Below, piece by piece: positions 1 to 8,199 of a stretch of 64,000 nucleotides of DNA. Source of the stretch: an uncultured Sutterella sp. Lineage in GTDB: Bacteria; Pseudomonadota; Gammaproteobacteria; Burkholderiales; Burkholderiaceae_F. The notes beneath the pieces were generated by a model. It was given only the letters and a program-made list of their open reading frames with translations, did not search any database and had not been told where the DNA came from. Location: positions 40,983 to 104,982 of the forward strand of contig UPZS01000003.1 of NCBI GenBank assembly GCA_900538905.1. Direction: 5' to 3'. A program made the position numbers and the translations under genes. Numbering within the stretch: the first letter of the stretch is position 1; each line of letters starts with the position of its first letter.

Positions 1-1728
1 GTCGTACGTCGAAAAACCGTTGCCGTTTTGATATTGACGACGCATCCACGTCGCAGTCAGATAGGGTTCAAAGCCGGTCTCGGCAATGCGTACGGATGAC
101 GTCAGCTCGACGCCGAACGTCTTGGCCTCTGCCACATTGCTGTACTTATAGCCCCCCAATGATTCATTCCAAAGCGTCGCAATGTAGTCGTCCGCCTCCG
201 AGTAGAACGCCGCAATATCGGCCGACACATAAGCCGAAGACCAGCGCGCACCGATTTCGAAGTTGTCCGACGTTTCAGGCTTCAGATCCGGATTGGCATA
301 AGTCGTGCCTCCGGCCTGCCCCATGGCGGTATCCACATAGAGTTCCTGCAGAATGGGAGAGCGGTAGCCCTGTGCGTAACTTGCACGCAAAGACAGATTG
401 TCCGTTGCCCGCCACAAGAGACCCGCGTTGAAAATCAGTTTACCGTCCGACTGGTTGGCATTCTTCCAGTCCCCCGCTTTTTTGACGTCCCGGCTGTCCA
501 TGTCCGTCTTCACCCAGGTGTAGCGTGCGCCGTAGGTCAGCGTAACGTCGGCCGGCAACTGCGTTTCCATGCTAGCGTAAACAGCGTTGGTCATCTGATA
601 GCCGTCGTAGAGCTTGTTGCCCATGACCATCGTCATCATGGGCATTATCATTTGCGTGATGCTTTGGGCCGATAAGTCATCATAAGAAAGTTCATAACCG
701 GCAATCAGGTAATTGCGTTCGCCCAACTGCCAATCCGTCTGCAACGAGAACCCATACTGATCGGTCGTGTTATAGGCCATCGGCTGAACCACATAAGACA
801 TCGATCCCATTGATCCGGGTACGCTGTTTACCATGTCTTTCTTGCTTTTCTGGTAGAAGGCATCGGTACGCAATCGCACAAACGCATCACTGATGTTTCT
901 AAACTCCCCAAATGCCGCCGTTTTGAATCGCGACCACTTGGGTACATCCACCGTAAAGCCCGGCGTGTTGACGTCGCTCGAACCAAATTCAAGGTCGTAG
1001 TAATCCACCGAGGCTCCGACCGTGGTGTTCGGCGTGAAGTCATATGACAAGAAGCCGGAAACCGAACGAGCCGTGAAGTACGTGTTCTCCATTTCACCCT
1101 TCGGGGTCTTCAAATTGTCGTTGTCTTCAATCGACGCACTTAACCGATATTTCCAACCATCAATTCCGCCGTAAATCGAACCCGAGGCGTTCTTCCCAGA
1201 AGCCGAAGTATTCATGCCTGCCGATACCTCGCCTTCGATCAGCTTCGTACCGCCCTTTTTCGTGATGATGTTGATGGCGCCGCCAATGGCGTCCGAGCCG
1301 TACAAAACGGAAGCCGGCCCTTTGATCACTTCGATGCGTTCGATCATGGATGGATCGATCAGCATCGGCGAGCCCGACATGGACTTGTGTTCCGATACCT
1401 TCTGCCCATCGATCATCACGAGGGTGCGAAAGGCATCTTCACCGCGAATCTTGATTCGCTTCATTCCCTGACCGCCGTCGTTATTGATGCGAACACCAGG
1501 AATGTCTTCGAGCAGTTCACCCACGTTACGTGCGCTTGAACGGCGAATCTCCTCCTGCGTGATCACCGAAACGGACATGTTCACGTCCATCAGTTCCTGT
1601 TCCACGCGACCGGCTGTGACCTTGACCTCATCAAGTTCTACGGTTTCCTGTGCCTGTACTTGCAGCGCGAGGCCGGAAAACGCAGCCAATACAGCGACAG
1701 CCGCAAGTTTGGGAGTACGGGACATCAT
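1..1728 (-). CDS. TonB-dependent outer-membrane receptor (partial, C-terminus off the left edge)
   Basis: An open frame of 576 codons runs from ATG at 1728 to the window edge without a stop, so the last strands of the barrel are missing. It begins with a signal peptide ending near VQA-QE, then a TonB-box-like stretch (ETVELDEVKVTA), a plug domain with YGSDAIGGAINIITKK, and a beta-barrel. In the barrel GYRSP (about residue 455) and NPDLKPET (about 479) resemble the FRAP and NPNL boxes of haem receptors, but similar motifs occur in B12 and siderophore receptors. The protein imports a chelate across the outer membrane using TonB energy. It lies 110 bases downstream of the haem enzyme ChuW on the same strand and may be expressed with it. 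Haem as substrate is inferred from this context. Confidence 0.88.
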   Translation of the reverse strand, partial: MMSRTPKLAAVAVLAAFSGLALQVQAQETVELDEVKVTAGRVEQELMDVNMSVSVITQEEIRRSSARNVGELLEDIPGVRINNDGGQGMKRIKIRGEDAFRTLVMIDGQKVSEHKSMSGSPMLIDPSMIERIEVIKGPASVLYGSDAIGGAINIITKKGGTKLIEGEVSAGMNTSASGKNASGSIYGGIDGWKYRLSASIEDNDNLKTPKGEMENTYFTARSVSGFLSYDFTPNTTVGASVDYYDLEFGSSDVNTPGFTVDVPKWSRFKTAAFGEFRNISDAFVRLRTDAFYQKSKKDMVNSVPGSMGSMSYVVQPMAYNTTDQYGFSLQTDWQLGERNYLIAGYELSYDDLSAQSITQMIMPMMTMVMGNKLYDGYQMTNAVYASMETQLPADVTLTYGARYTWVKTDMDSRDVKKAGDWKNANQSDGKLIFNAGLLWRATDNLSLRASYAQGYRSPILQELYVDTAMGQAGGTTYANPDLKPETSDNFEIGARWSSAYVSADIAAFYSEADDYIATLWNESLGGYKYSNVAEAKTFGVELTSSVRIAETGFEPYLTATWMRRQYQNGNGFSTYD

Positions 1729-1838
1729 CGATTTTTCCTTCGTTTGATAAAGACAGCGCGCACTCTTGTGGTTTGTTTTTTACGGTGCGGCGTGTTCGTT
1801 AAATTCCTGTGTCAACGGGGATACTTTGAATGGAGTTC

Positions 1839-3332
1839 CTAACCGTGAGCGGGTTTTTCGCCGGAAAACACAGCGGCATTACCTGCCGGACGTCCGCTCA
1901 TTCCATTGGCACCCAATCGCATGCCAATAAGACCGATCAGCAATTGCGCCAGCGTCACGTGCCAATACTGACCAGCCACCGTTTGAACCAACCAATCGTC
2001 TACACGACGAAGTAATCCAGCATCAATCCACTGATTGATCACATCCTCAGACAACGCTCTAACAGGAACACCAAAACGTTTTTCGATTCGGGATAAATTG
2101 ATGCGACCCGACTCCATTTCCGAACTGAGCGTTCGCATCAGGTGCCAATGATGGCCGGGCTTCATCAGCATGCCGACAGGTTTTTGCCCTCCTTCAAGCA
2201 CCTTTTCCCATTCGGCAAGCCGTCTTTCCATCATGAAGCTGTTGCCGTACAGGCGACCGCCTGCTCCGCAACCGAAAGCCAGACAGTCGCATGGCCCTTT
2301 TCCGAGCGCGTTGTAGATGTTTCGCTCGCGCATCGTCTGGCCCCAATGATTGTTTGAAAGCCGCCGCCACTGCGCGTTCGTGAAACGTTCGACCGAGAGA
2401 GCAAACATATCGGCCTTCATAGCCGTGTCAGCAGCCGGGGGCAATTTGCCGTTGGCAATGTATTTAGCCAAAGGAGACTTCTCAAAGACGTTGAGTTGGT
2501 AGCAGTCCACGCCGTCAAGCTTGAGACTTTGCGCCGTACGAATGTCGTCTTCCCAAACTTCCATCGTCTGCCAAGGAAAACCGTAGATCAGATCAATCAC
2601 AACGGCAGCTTCGTCATAGGAAATCAGCTTGTCGAGTCGCGACAAAATGGCGTCGCGCCCGTCCACTCGCATCACCGATTGACGCACGCGGTCGTCAAAG
2701 GTCTGCACGCCGAGCGAAAAGCGATTGGCGCCGCCTTCCAGGGCCGCCTCGATCTTGTCGTCTCCGAAATTGTGAATTCGCCCTTCAATTGTTATTTCGC
2801 AGTCGTTGGCAAGCGGCAGATAGCGATTGACGGCGGTAAGCACCGTCTTGAGATCTTCGGGTTCAAGCGCCGTAGGCGTTCCGCCGCCGAAGTAAACGGC
2901 GTGCACAGGATGAGAATTCATCGCCGCCTTGTCACTCCACAGTTCGATTTCGCGCACGAGATTGCGGGCAAAAACCGAAGAAGCCTCTTTGCTGTAAGGG
3001 TTCTGATAGAACATGCAGTAAAGGCAGCGCGTTTCGCAAAAAGGCACATGCAAATAAGCAAGCGTCTTGCCATTTCGCGGCTGCTCGGCGACGGCCTCAA
3101 GGTAGTCGCGTGCCTCTTTTCCCATCAACGGCATACCGCCAGGACCAGAGTGAATGACCGCCTTGGCTTCAAAAGCCGCATGAAGAGGGTCGGCTGCATT
3201 GGCAAAAAAACTCTCAGCCGTACCGTTTTTGAGCTTTTCGCTCATCTTCTTGGCACCGGCTTCAAAGGTCACGTGCTTTAGTGCGGCACCGCCGTGGCCG
3301 ACGGACAACTTCGTCTGATTTTCCTGCATCAA
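1839..3332 (-). CDS. hutW: ChuW/HutW-type radical SAM enzyme for anaerobic haem degradation
   Basis: The 497-residue protein is a HemN-like radical SAM enzyme. C99, C103 and C106 form the CxxxCxxC motif that binds the 4Fe-4S cluster, followed by a GGGTPT SAM-binding turn. The overall pattern and the C-terminal extension match the ChuW/HutW family, whose studied member (E. coli O157 ChuW) opens the haem ring by radical methylation without oxygen, releasing iron. ATG codons lie at 3332 and 3329; either may be the start. A TonB receptor follows on the same strand, and the promoter region upstream holds a Fur-box-like site. Together they suggest haem iron acquisition under anoxic gut conditions. 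A haem-binding partner (ChuX) and a ChuY-type reductase were not seen in this window. Confidence 0.85.
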   Translation of the reverse strand: MMQENQTKLSVGHGGAALKHVTFEAGAKKMSEKLKNGTAESFFANAADPLHAAFEAKAVIHSGPGGMPLMGKEARDYLEAVAEQPRNGKTLAYLHVPFCETRCLYCMFYQNPYSKEASSVFARNLVREIELWSDKAAMNSHPVHAVYFGGGTPTALEPEDLKTVLTAVNRYLPLANDCEITIEGRIHNFGDDKIEAALEGGANRFSLGVQTFDDRVRQSVMRVDGRDAILSRLDKLISYDEAAVVIDLIYGFPWQTMEVWEDDIRTAQSLKLDGVDCYQLNVFEKSPLAKYIANGKLPPAADTAMKADMFALSVERFTNAQWRRLSNNHWGQTMRERNIYNALGKGPCDCLAFGCGAGGRLYGNSFMMERRLAEWEKVLEGGQKPVGMLMKPGHHWHLMRTLSSEMESGRINLSRIEKRFGVPVRALSEDVINQWIDAGLLRRVDDWLVQTVAGQYWHVTLAQLLIGLIGMRLGANGMSGRPAGNAAVFSGEKPAHG

Positions 3333-3440
3333 TCTTTTTTCTCCGAGAAGTGCCGACCGCCTTAACGCTTTCGGTCACAAGACGGCACTCGACGTTTTTG
3401 AGAACCGACTTAAAATTTCGAGCTCTCAGAATATCACGAA

Positions 3441-3455
3441 TGATAATCGTTCTCA
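3441..3455. promoter_or_regulatory. Fur-box-like operator over the hutW promoter
   Basis: TGATAATCGTTCTCA matches the 7-1-7 Fur consensus (TGATAAT-N-ATTATCA) at 12 of 14 positions. On the minus strand it overlaps a plausible promoter for hutW (TTGATT, 17-base spacer, GATTAT). It is the only such site in the divergent region, so it could also affect the rightward regulator/ABC operon. Iron repression is inferred. Confidence 0.65.
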
Positions 3456-3491
3456 AATTTAGATCAATCAAACTTCTGTAAGCTTTGCCGA

Positions 3492-3497
3492 TATAAT
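3492..3497 (+). promoter_or_regulatory. Likely -10 box for the DtxR-like regulator operon
   Basis: A perfect TATAAT stands 47 bases upstream of the regulator start. No good -35 hexamer is visible 16 to 18 bases upstream, so the promoter may be activator-dependent or weak. Confidence 0.4.
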
Positions 3498-3544
3498 TCC
3501 TCGTCGGATCTCTGTTCAGCCGCTCTTCACTCCTTTGTCGTTAC

Positions 3545-4027
3545 ATGTCTTTTGCTTCTAACCCATTGATTCAACAAGGAACAACAACCGATCACAATGG
3601 TTTGACGGCCATCCAAGCCGACTATCTTGAGATCATCTATGAAGAGCTTCTCGTCAATGGATCAGCCCGCGGTTGCGCCATTGCCAAAGCCGCCAACGTG
3701 ACGCGCTCGACCGTCACCTCAACCATGCGAGCGCTCAAAGAGATGGGCTTTATCCACTACGAGCCCTACGGTACGATCACCCTTACCGAGAAAGGACTCA
3801 GCACAGCCAAGGATTTACGCCGTCGTCGTCAGGCCATCGAAGCGTTTTTCACCGATATCTTCGGTACGCCGCCGCAGATTGCCCGAGAGCTTGCCGACAT
3901 GAATAAGCACGGAGCTCCGGACAAGATGGTGAGTTCGCTACAGCGTCTGACGCGCTTTATCCGAGCGCATAAAGATGAGTGGCTCGATTGGGAACGCCAA
4001 GAGGCCTCCGAGAAACCGCACGCGTAG
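3545..4027 (+). CDS. DtxR/MntR-family transcriptional regulator, atypical metal site
   Basis: The 160-residue protein has the winged helix of metal-dependent DtxR/MntR repressors (about residues 20-85: QADYLEIIYEEL, then TRSTVTSTMRALKEMGFI and a wing ending TLTEKG) followed by a helical dimerisation region. Aligned by eye with Bacillus MntR, the first two metal ligands (D26, E29) are kept, but the positions of H77, E99, E102 and H103 are not obviously conserved. It may therefore sense a different metal or ligand, or bind DNA constitutively. It is divergent from hutW and only 9 bases upstream of an ABC transporter, so it probably controls that transporter and perhaps the haem genes. The C-terminus is short and lacks the SH3-like domain of DtxR. 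Confidence 0.75.
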   Translation: MSFASNPLIQQGTTTDHNGLTAIQADYLEIIYEELLVNGSARGCAIAKAANVTRSTVTSTMRALKEMGFIHYEPYGTITLTEKGLSTAKDLRRRRQAIEAFFTDIFGTPPQIARELADMNKHGAPDKMVSSLQRLTRFIRAHKDEWLDWERQEASEKPHA

Positions 4028-4036
4028 GACGCACTC

Positions 4037-4972
4037 ATGTCGTCAAAAGAATCCGAGAACAGTGCCGCTCTGCGCGTGCTCAACCTTCGCAAAACCTACA
4101 AAGCCGCCGCGGCACCGGCGCTTGATGGCGTAACTTTCGAGGTTGGGCAAGGCGAATTTTTCGGCCTGCTCGGCCCCAACGGCGCCGGCAAGTCAACCCT
4201 AATCGGCACCGTTGCCGGCCTCGTCACACCCGATGCGGGAAGCGCTTACATACTCGGCCGCGACACGGTCAAAGAACCGCGCTTTACCAAAATGGCAGTG
4301 GGCATCGTGCCACAGGAAATCACGTTCGATCCGTTTTTCACCGTAAGAGAAACATTGCGTCTGCAAAGCGGGTTCTACGGCATCCGTCACAACGACATCT
4401 GGATTTCCACGTTGATCTCAAGGCTGGGGCTTTCCGACAAAATAAACGAAAAAGTCTCACGCCTATCGGGCGGCATGAAGCGTCGCGTTCTGATTGCACA
4501 GGCACTCGTTCACAAGCCTCCGGTCATCATTCTCGACGAGCCCACGGCAGGCGTTGATGTTGAATTGCGTCACCGCATCTGGGACTTCATGCAGGAGTTG
4601 CACGCGCACGGTCACACGATCATCCTCACAACGCACTACCTCGAGGAAGCCCAGAGCTTGTGCGACCGCATTGCGCTCCTTAACGGCGGGAAACTAGCCG
4701 CTTTGGACACCACCAAAGCACTTTTGAGCCGCTTCTCCGGTAAACGCCTGCGCTTTACCTTGCGCTCGGGTTCATTGCCGACAATCGAAGATTTTGTCTT
4801 CGAGCGCATCGACCAGACCAACGACTACGCAGTGTCGTATCGCAATGACACCGACATCCTGACCGTGCTGCAAGCCCTGCAAAGCACGGCCCGCATCGAT
4901 GACATTCACACGGGAGAATCCAGCCTCGAAGAGGTGTTCCTGCACCTAACCAATTCGGACAAACGCCCATGA
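4037..4972 (+). CDS. ABC-2 type transporter, ATP-binding subunit
   Basis: A 311-residue ABC ATPase. Walker A is GPNGAGKST, the signature is LSGGMKRR and Walker B is VIILDEPTAGVD, followed by the switch histidine in TTHYLEEAQ. The C-terminal 80 residues resemble the extra domain of CcmA/NodI/DrrA-type exporters. It overlaps the permease gene by four bases (ATGA), so the two form one exporter. The substrate cannot be read from sequence. The linkage to a DtxR-like regulator and haem genes suggests a role in metal or haem stress, but this is inference. Confidence 0.9.
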   Translation: MSSKESENSAALRVLNLRKTYKAAAAPALDGVTFEVGQGEFFGLLGPNGAGKSTLIGTVAGLVTPDAGSAYILGRDTVKEPRFTKMAVGIVPQEITFDPFFTVRETLRLQSGFYGIRHNDIWISTLISRLGLSDKINEKVSRLSGGMKRRVLIAQALVHKPPVIILDEPTAGVDVELRHRIWDFMQELHAHGHTIILTTHYLEEAQSLCDRIALLNGGKLAALDTTKALLSRFSGKRLRFTLRSGSLPTIEDFVFERIDQTNDYAVSYRNDTDILTVLQALQSTARIDDIHTGESSLEEVFLHLTNSDKRP

Positions 4973-5754
4973 AACCTGTTGTGACCGACTACCGCCCGTT
5001 TGCCGCCTTCCTTACGCTTTTCGACAAAGAAGTCCTGCGGTTTCGGAAGATTGCGCTTCACGCCATCCTCGCGCCCATTCTCACATCGATTCTTTACCTG
5101 TTGGTGTTCGGCGAAGTGCTCAAAGGCAAGATGTCCGTACTTGGCGGCGTGGACTACGTCGCCTTTCTGATTCCGGGCCTAGTGATGATGGCACTGCTAC
5201 AAAACGCGTTTGCCAACTCGGCCTCTTCGATTCTTCAGTCCAAGATCATGGGCAGCATCGTCTTTATTGAACTGCCGCCTTTTTCAGGCTGGCAGCTTGC
5301 CGCGGCCTTTATTTCAGCATCCGTCGCGCGCGGACTGATTGTCGGCGCGGGCGTCTTTGCTGCCACCTGTCTTTGGAGCGTGCCGCCTCTGGGAAACGTC
5401 TTTTGGGTGCTCGGCTTTGCGATTTTAGGTGCCGCACTGATGGCTAGCCTCGGCGTCATCTGCGGGCTTTGGGCGGAAAAGTACGATCAGATGGGCGCTT
5501 TTCAAAGCTTTGTGATCATGCCGCTCACATTCCTGTCAGGAGTCTTCTATTCGGTCGAGCAACTGCCGGATTTCTGGGCCAAAGCGTCGCTTCTCAACCC
5601 CTTCTTCTACATGATCGACGGCTTTCGCTACGGTTTTTTCGGTCGCAGCGACTTCGATCCCTTCATTTCGCTGTTTGTGACCGGAGTTTTCTGCGCAACC
5701 GCTGTCGCCATTGCGACGACACTGTTTGTGACCGGCTACAAGCTCAGACATTAA
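4969..5754 (+). CDS. ABC-2 type transporter permease
   Basis: A 261-residue membrane protein with about six hydrophobic segments, first at about residues 25-47 and last near the C-terminus. The conserved ABC-2 stretch FLSGVFYSVEQLPDFW precedes the NPFFYMIDGFRYGFFG segment typical of YadH/NodJ-like permeases. The start codon overlaps the ATPase stop. It acts with that ATPase in the inner membrane, most likely as an exporter. No terminator was recognised in the 200 bases before the next gene. Confidence 0.88.
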   Translation: MKPVVTDYRPFAAFLTLFDKEVLRFRKIALHAILAPILTSILYLLVFGEVLKGKMSVLGGVDYVAFLIPGLVMMALLQNAFANSASSILQSKIMGSIVFIELPPFSGWQLAAAFISASVARGLIVGAGVFAATCLWSVPPLGNVFWVLGFAILGAALMASLGVICGLWAEKYDQMGAFQSFVIMPLTFLSGVFYSVEQLPDFWAKASLLNPFFYMIDGFRYGFFGRSDFDPFISLFVTGVFCATAVAIATTLFVTGYKLRH

Positions 5755-5953
5755 TCTCGTTTTTCTCGATCCCCAACGTCGCATGTCGCACTGCTGCGTT
5801 ATGCCGGTTGATTTCTTGCAAAAAAGCTCTCATCCGTCAAAAACAGGCGCCTTTCTCATATAACATTGCCATCGGGTTTTCCATTAATCGTTTAACCCTA
5901 CTGATCTAGGCCCTTCTGCCTCGTTTTTTGGTTCTTTTTTCCCAAGTTCGGCA

Positions 5954-6640
5954 ATGTCTCTGCAAGAAGCAAAGAAACAGACTCAGACAGATCCCGTCAA
6001 AAAAACTTCAGGCCGCGGCGGCCATCGCCCCGGTTCCGGCCGCAAGCCGATCGAAGGCGTTCCTTACAACCGCCACATCGTCATTCGCGTATCGGAAGAG
6101 CAAAGAAGCACCTTCGTCAACCGCGGCGGTTCTCGATGGATCCGCACGCTGATTATGCAAACCCAAACCAACATGCAGGCATTGGAAAACTGCATCGAAC
6201 CGACCAAGGATTCGGACATCCGCCGCATCAAGGCCCAAAGCGCATCAGACGTTGAGATTGAACCCACAAAAGTAAACCTCACCCAACTACCGTTGCATAA
6301 CAATCAATCTACGTTTGTCGTAACCGTCAACGGCAACGCCATGAATGCCGCCGGCATTGCACACGGCGACTCCGTTCTGATCGACAGCAAGCGCACACCC
6401 GTCACCGATGATATCGTCGTCGTTCAAATCGGCGACAAAACGCTTCTTCGACGTCTCGCATACGACGTCAAGATCAAATGTCCCTGTCTGAAGGCAGAGA
6501 CCACGACGGACGAAGTTTTCGAAGATCTGTTTCCGTGGGACGAGAACCGGTGGCAATGTCTGGGCGTGGTGACGCACAGCATCCGACCGTTCATTGAAAA
6601 CCATCCGCTCAACGAACCCGGCTTCCTGCCCGGCCAATAA
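5954..6640 (+). CDS. UmuD/LexA-fold (S24) protein with lost catalytic dyad and N-terminal DNA-binding-like region
   Basis: 228 residues in three parts. Residues 20-33 are a basic Gly/Arg/Pro stretch (RGGHRPGSGRKP). Residues 40-68 (IVIRVSEEQRSTFV, GGSRWIRTLI) look like a ribbon-helix-helix. Residues 115-215 carry an S24 peptidase fold: VNGNAMNAAGIAHGDSVLID matches the UmuD stretch around Ser60, and GDKTLLRRL matches the stretch around Lys97. The catalytic Ser is Ala129 and the catalytic Lys is Arg166; the 37-residue spacing equals that of UmuD. The protein should not cleave itself, so it may be a non-inducible repressor or a scaffold. Its 3' end overlaps the convergent primase gene by 32 bases. 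The function is unknown; the fold is fairly clear. Confidence 0.7.
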   Translation: MSLQEAKKQTQTDPVKKTSGRGGHRPGSGRKPIEGVPYNRHIVIRVSEEQRSTFVNRGGSRWIRTLIMQTQTNMQALENCIEPTKDSDIRRIKAQSASDVEIEPTKVNLTQLPLHNNQSTFVVTVNGNAMNAAGIAHGDSVLIDSKRTPVTDDIVVVQIGDKTLLRRLAYDVKIKCPCLKAETTTDEVFEDLFPWDENRWQCLGVVTHSIRPFIENHPLNEPGFLPGQ

Positions 6641-7613
6641 GTTCATCAAGCCAGTCGGTGCCGACTATAGGCGGCACCAGGACGGTCACCTCCATTGAAG
6701 TTGTTGTCGCAAGGCGGTGCGCCAGCGCATAAGCGGCCGCCTGCCCCGCAAATTTGGCATCGTTGTCCGCAAACACCAACAGACGCTTGACTCCGGCGGG
6801 AATACCCATGAAATCGTGCATGTTCGTACAACCGAGCGTCGCCCAAACCGGGATGCTTCGCTTCTGATGCACCGCAATCGCCGTCTCAATGCCTTCGGCA
6901 AGTCCGAGCACATCTTCGACCTCGCCTCCGAAATGCACCGCTCCGCCTTTGGCAGCCCCTGACATCAACTTTTTCGGTTTCGGAAGATCCGCTTTCTCAC
7001 CTTTCTCATCCAAGTAGGTTCGGTGCAAATTGATCACCACGCCGTGCCGATCAATCACACGCGCGAGCATCGCCGGATGCTGCGTAACCGTACCGTCCTC
7101 GTGGTTATAGGAAAGAGCCGGATGGTAGCGCACCTCCAAACCGGCACAACTCGGCGTGAGTCCTCGACCGGCCAAGTAGGTCCAAACCGGATCACCGAGC
7201 ACAATGGGATGAGCCTGACTCCAAAGCTTCATGCGCTCGCGTGCCTGCTCCTTTTCCTTGATCTGCGCCTGCGTCAGTTCCAAGCGAGCATCGGCTTTTT
7301 CGCCCTGCCAAGAAATGCCGCAAAAACGCTCCACCACTTCCAGAGCTTCAATAAAACCGCACTGACAGTAGCGCGAAATCAGATCAAAACCGTCGCCCGA
7401 CCCGCAGCCGCGGCAGATAAAGTTGCCTCGCCCCCAGCGATCGGTAAAGGAAAAGCGATCGGTTCCGCCGCACACAGGGCACGGACGCCCCTGCTTGACA
7501 AAGTGAGAGCCATCCATTCCGCAGGAGGCAAAAATGGCCAGCCAACGTCCCTTGGCAGCACGCACGGCAGAATCGGTTCGCAAAGTCAGAGGCGTGGCGG
7601 CAGATGTCGTCAT
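6609..7613 (-). CDS. Stand-alone phage/plasmid-type primase (zinc ribbon plus Toprim)
   Basis: 334 residues from the ATG at 7613 (an in-frame ATG at 7649 is also possible; neither has a strong ribosome binding site). C45, C48, C67 and C70 form the zinc ribbon of P4 alpha/T7 gp4-type primases. A Toprim domain follows, with the acidic motifs LAEGIETAIA and LLVFADND. There is no helicase domain, so it would need a partner or act alone to make RNA primers. Such genes normally belong to phages, satellites or plasmids, yet no integrase, helicase or structural gene is near. With the neighbouring inactive S24 protein it looks like a small accessory element or its remnant. Confidence 0.75.
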   Translation of the reverse strand: MTTSAATPLTLRTDSAVRAAKGRWLAIFASCGMDGSHFVKQGRPCPVCGGTDRFSFTDRWGRGNFICRGCGSGDGFDLISRYCQCGFIEALEVVERFCGISWQGEKADARLELTQAQIKEKEQARERMKLWSQAHPIVLGDPVWTYLAGRGLTPSCAGLEVRYHPALSYNHEDGTVTQHPAMLARVIDRHGVVINLHRTYLDEKGEKADLPKPKKLMSGAAKGGAVHFGGEVEDVLGLAEGIETAIAVHQKRSIPVWATLGCTNMHDFMGIPAGVKRLLVFADNDAKFAGQAAAYALAHRLATTTSMEVTVLVPPIVGTDWLDELIGRAGSRVR

Positions 7614-7659
7614 GCTAAACAGGCTTTCGAAAGTAAGTAGCCGCATCAAGGGATGCAGA

Positions 7660-8181
7660 CTAGAAACTCATGAAATTGTTGCGATCGTTGTTCTTCCAAG
7701 GATCTTCGGTGACATCCATCGACTGCATCACACCGCTTTTATCAAACTGCGGCCAAACAGCCATATCAAAACCACCGTTGTCTTTGAAACGATACATCCA
7801 GGCGTGCTCGTCCACCAAGGCAAATTCATACTCCTGAGCACACTTTCCCCACAAAGCCCACACGTCGGCTTCAGTGGATTTGCCCGGCGTAAGCATCTTG
7901 AAGTACTTTTCCTGCAACCCCTGTTCACGAGAAACAACGCGTCCGCTTTGATCGATAAAGAGCCACCAAACCTGTTGCCCGAAAGGCTGCACGCTGTAGG
8001 TAAAGCGTACGGTACCGTCGGGCATAGGCGTCTTGGCCTGCGGCTCTCCCAAATAAGCGATGACGTCTTCCTGTGTTTGCCCCATCTCAACGAGCTGAGG
8101 GTGCGCACAACCGCTTAGTACTGCAACTGCTCCGACGGCAGTTGCCAATGCCGCGGCTTTCGTCACAAAATGGATGCTCAT
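7660..8181 (-). CDS. BamE/OmlA-like lipoprotein, downstream copy
   Basis: 173 residues with a type II signal peptide ending in the lipobox LSGC. The mature part contains two BamE/SmpA-like half repeats: one around MGQTQEDVIAYLGEP and another around TPGKSTEADVWALWGK. In BamE the same start marks a small alpha-beta fold that binds the outer-membrane assembly machine. The protein closely resembles the upstream gene (roughly two thirds identical by eye) and lies 18 bases from it, so the pair is a tandem duplication in one transcript. A true role in BAM is not shown. Confidence 0.8.
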   Translation of the reverse strand: MSIHFVTKAAALATAVGAVAVLSGCAHPQLVEMGQTQEDVIAYLGEPQAKTPMPDGTVRFTYSVQPFGQQVWWLFIDQSGRVVSREQGLQEKYFKMLTPGKSTEADVWALWGKCAQEYEFALVDEHAWMYRFKDNGGFDMAVWPQFDKSGVMQSMDVTEDPWKNNDRNNFMSF

Positions 8182-8199
8182 CTCGACAGCCCTTACAAA

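Noticed and set aside
2496..3281. Long open frame of 261 codons opposite hutW
   Set aside because: It is the antisense shadow of a well-matched radical SAM gene, with no recognisable motif or ribosome binding site.
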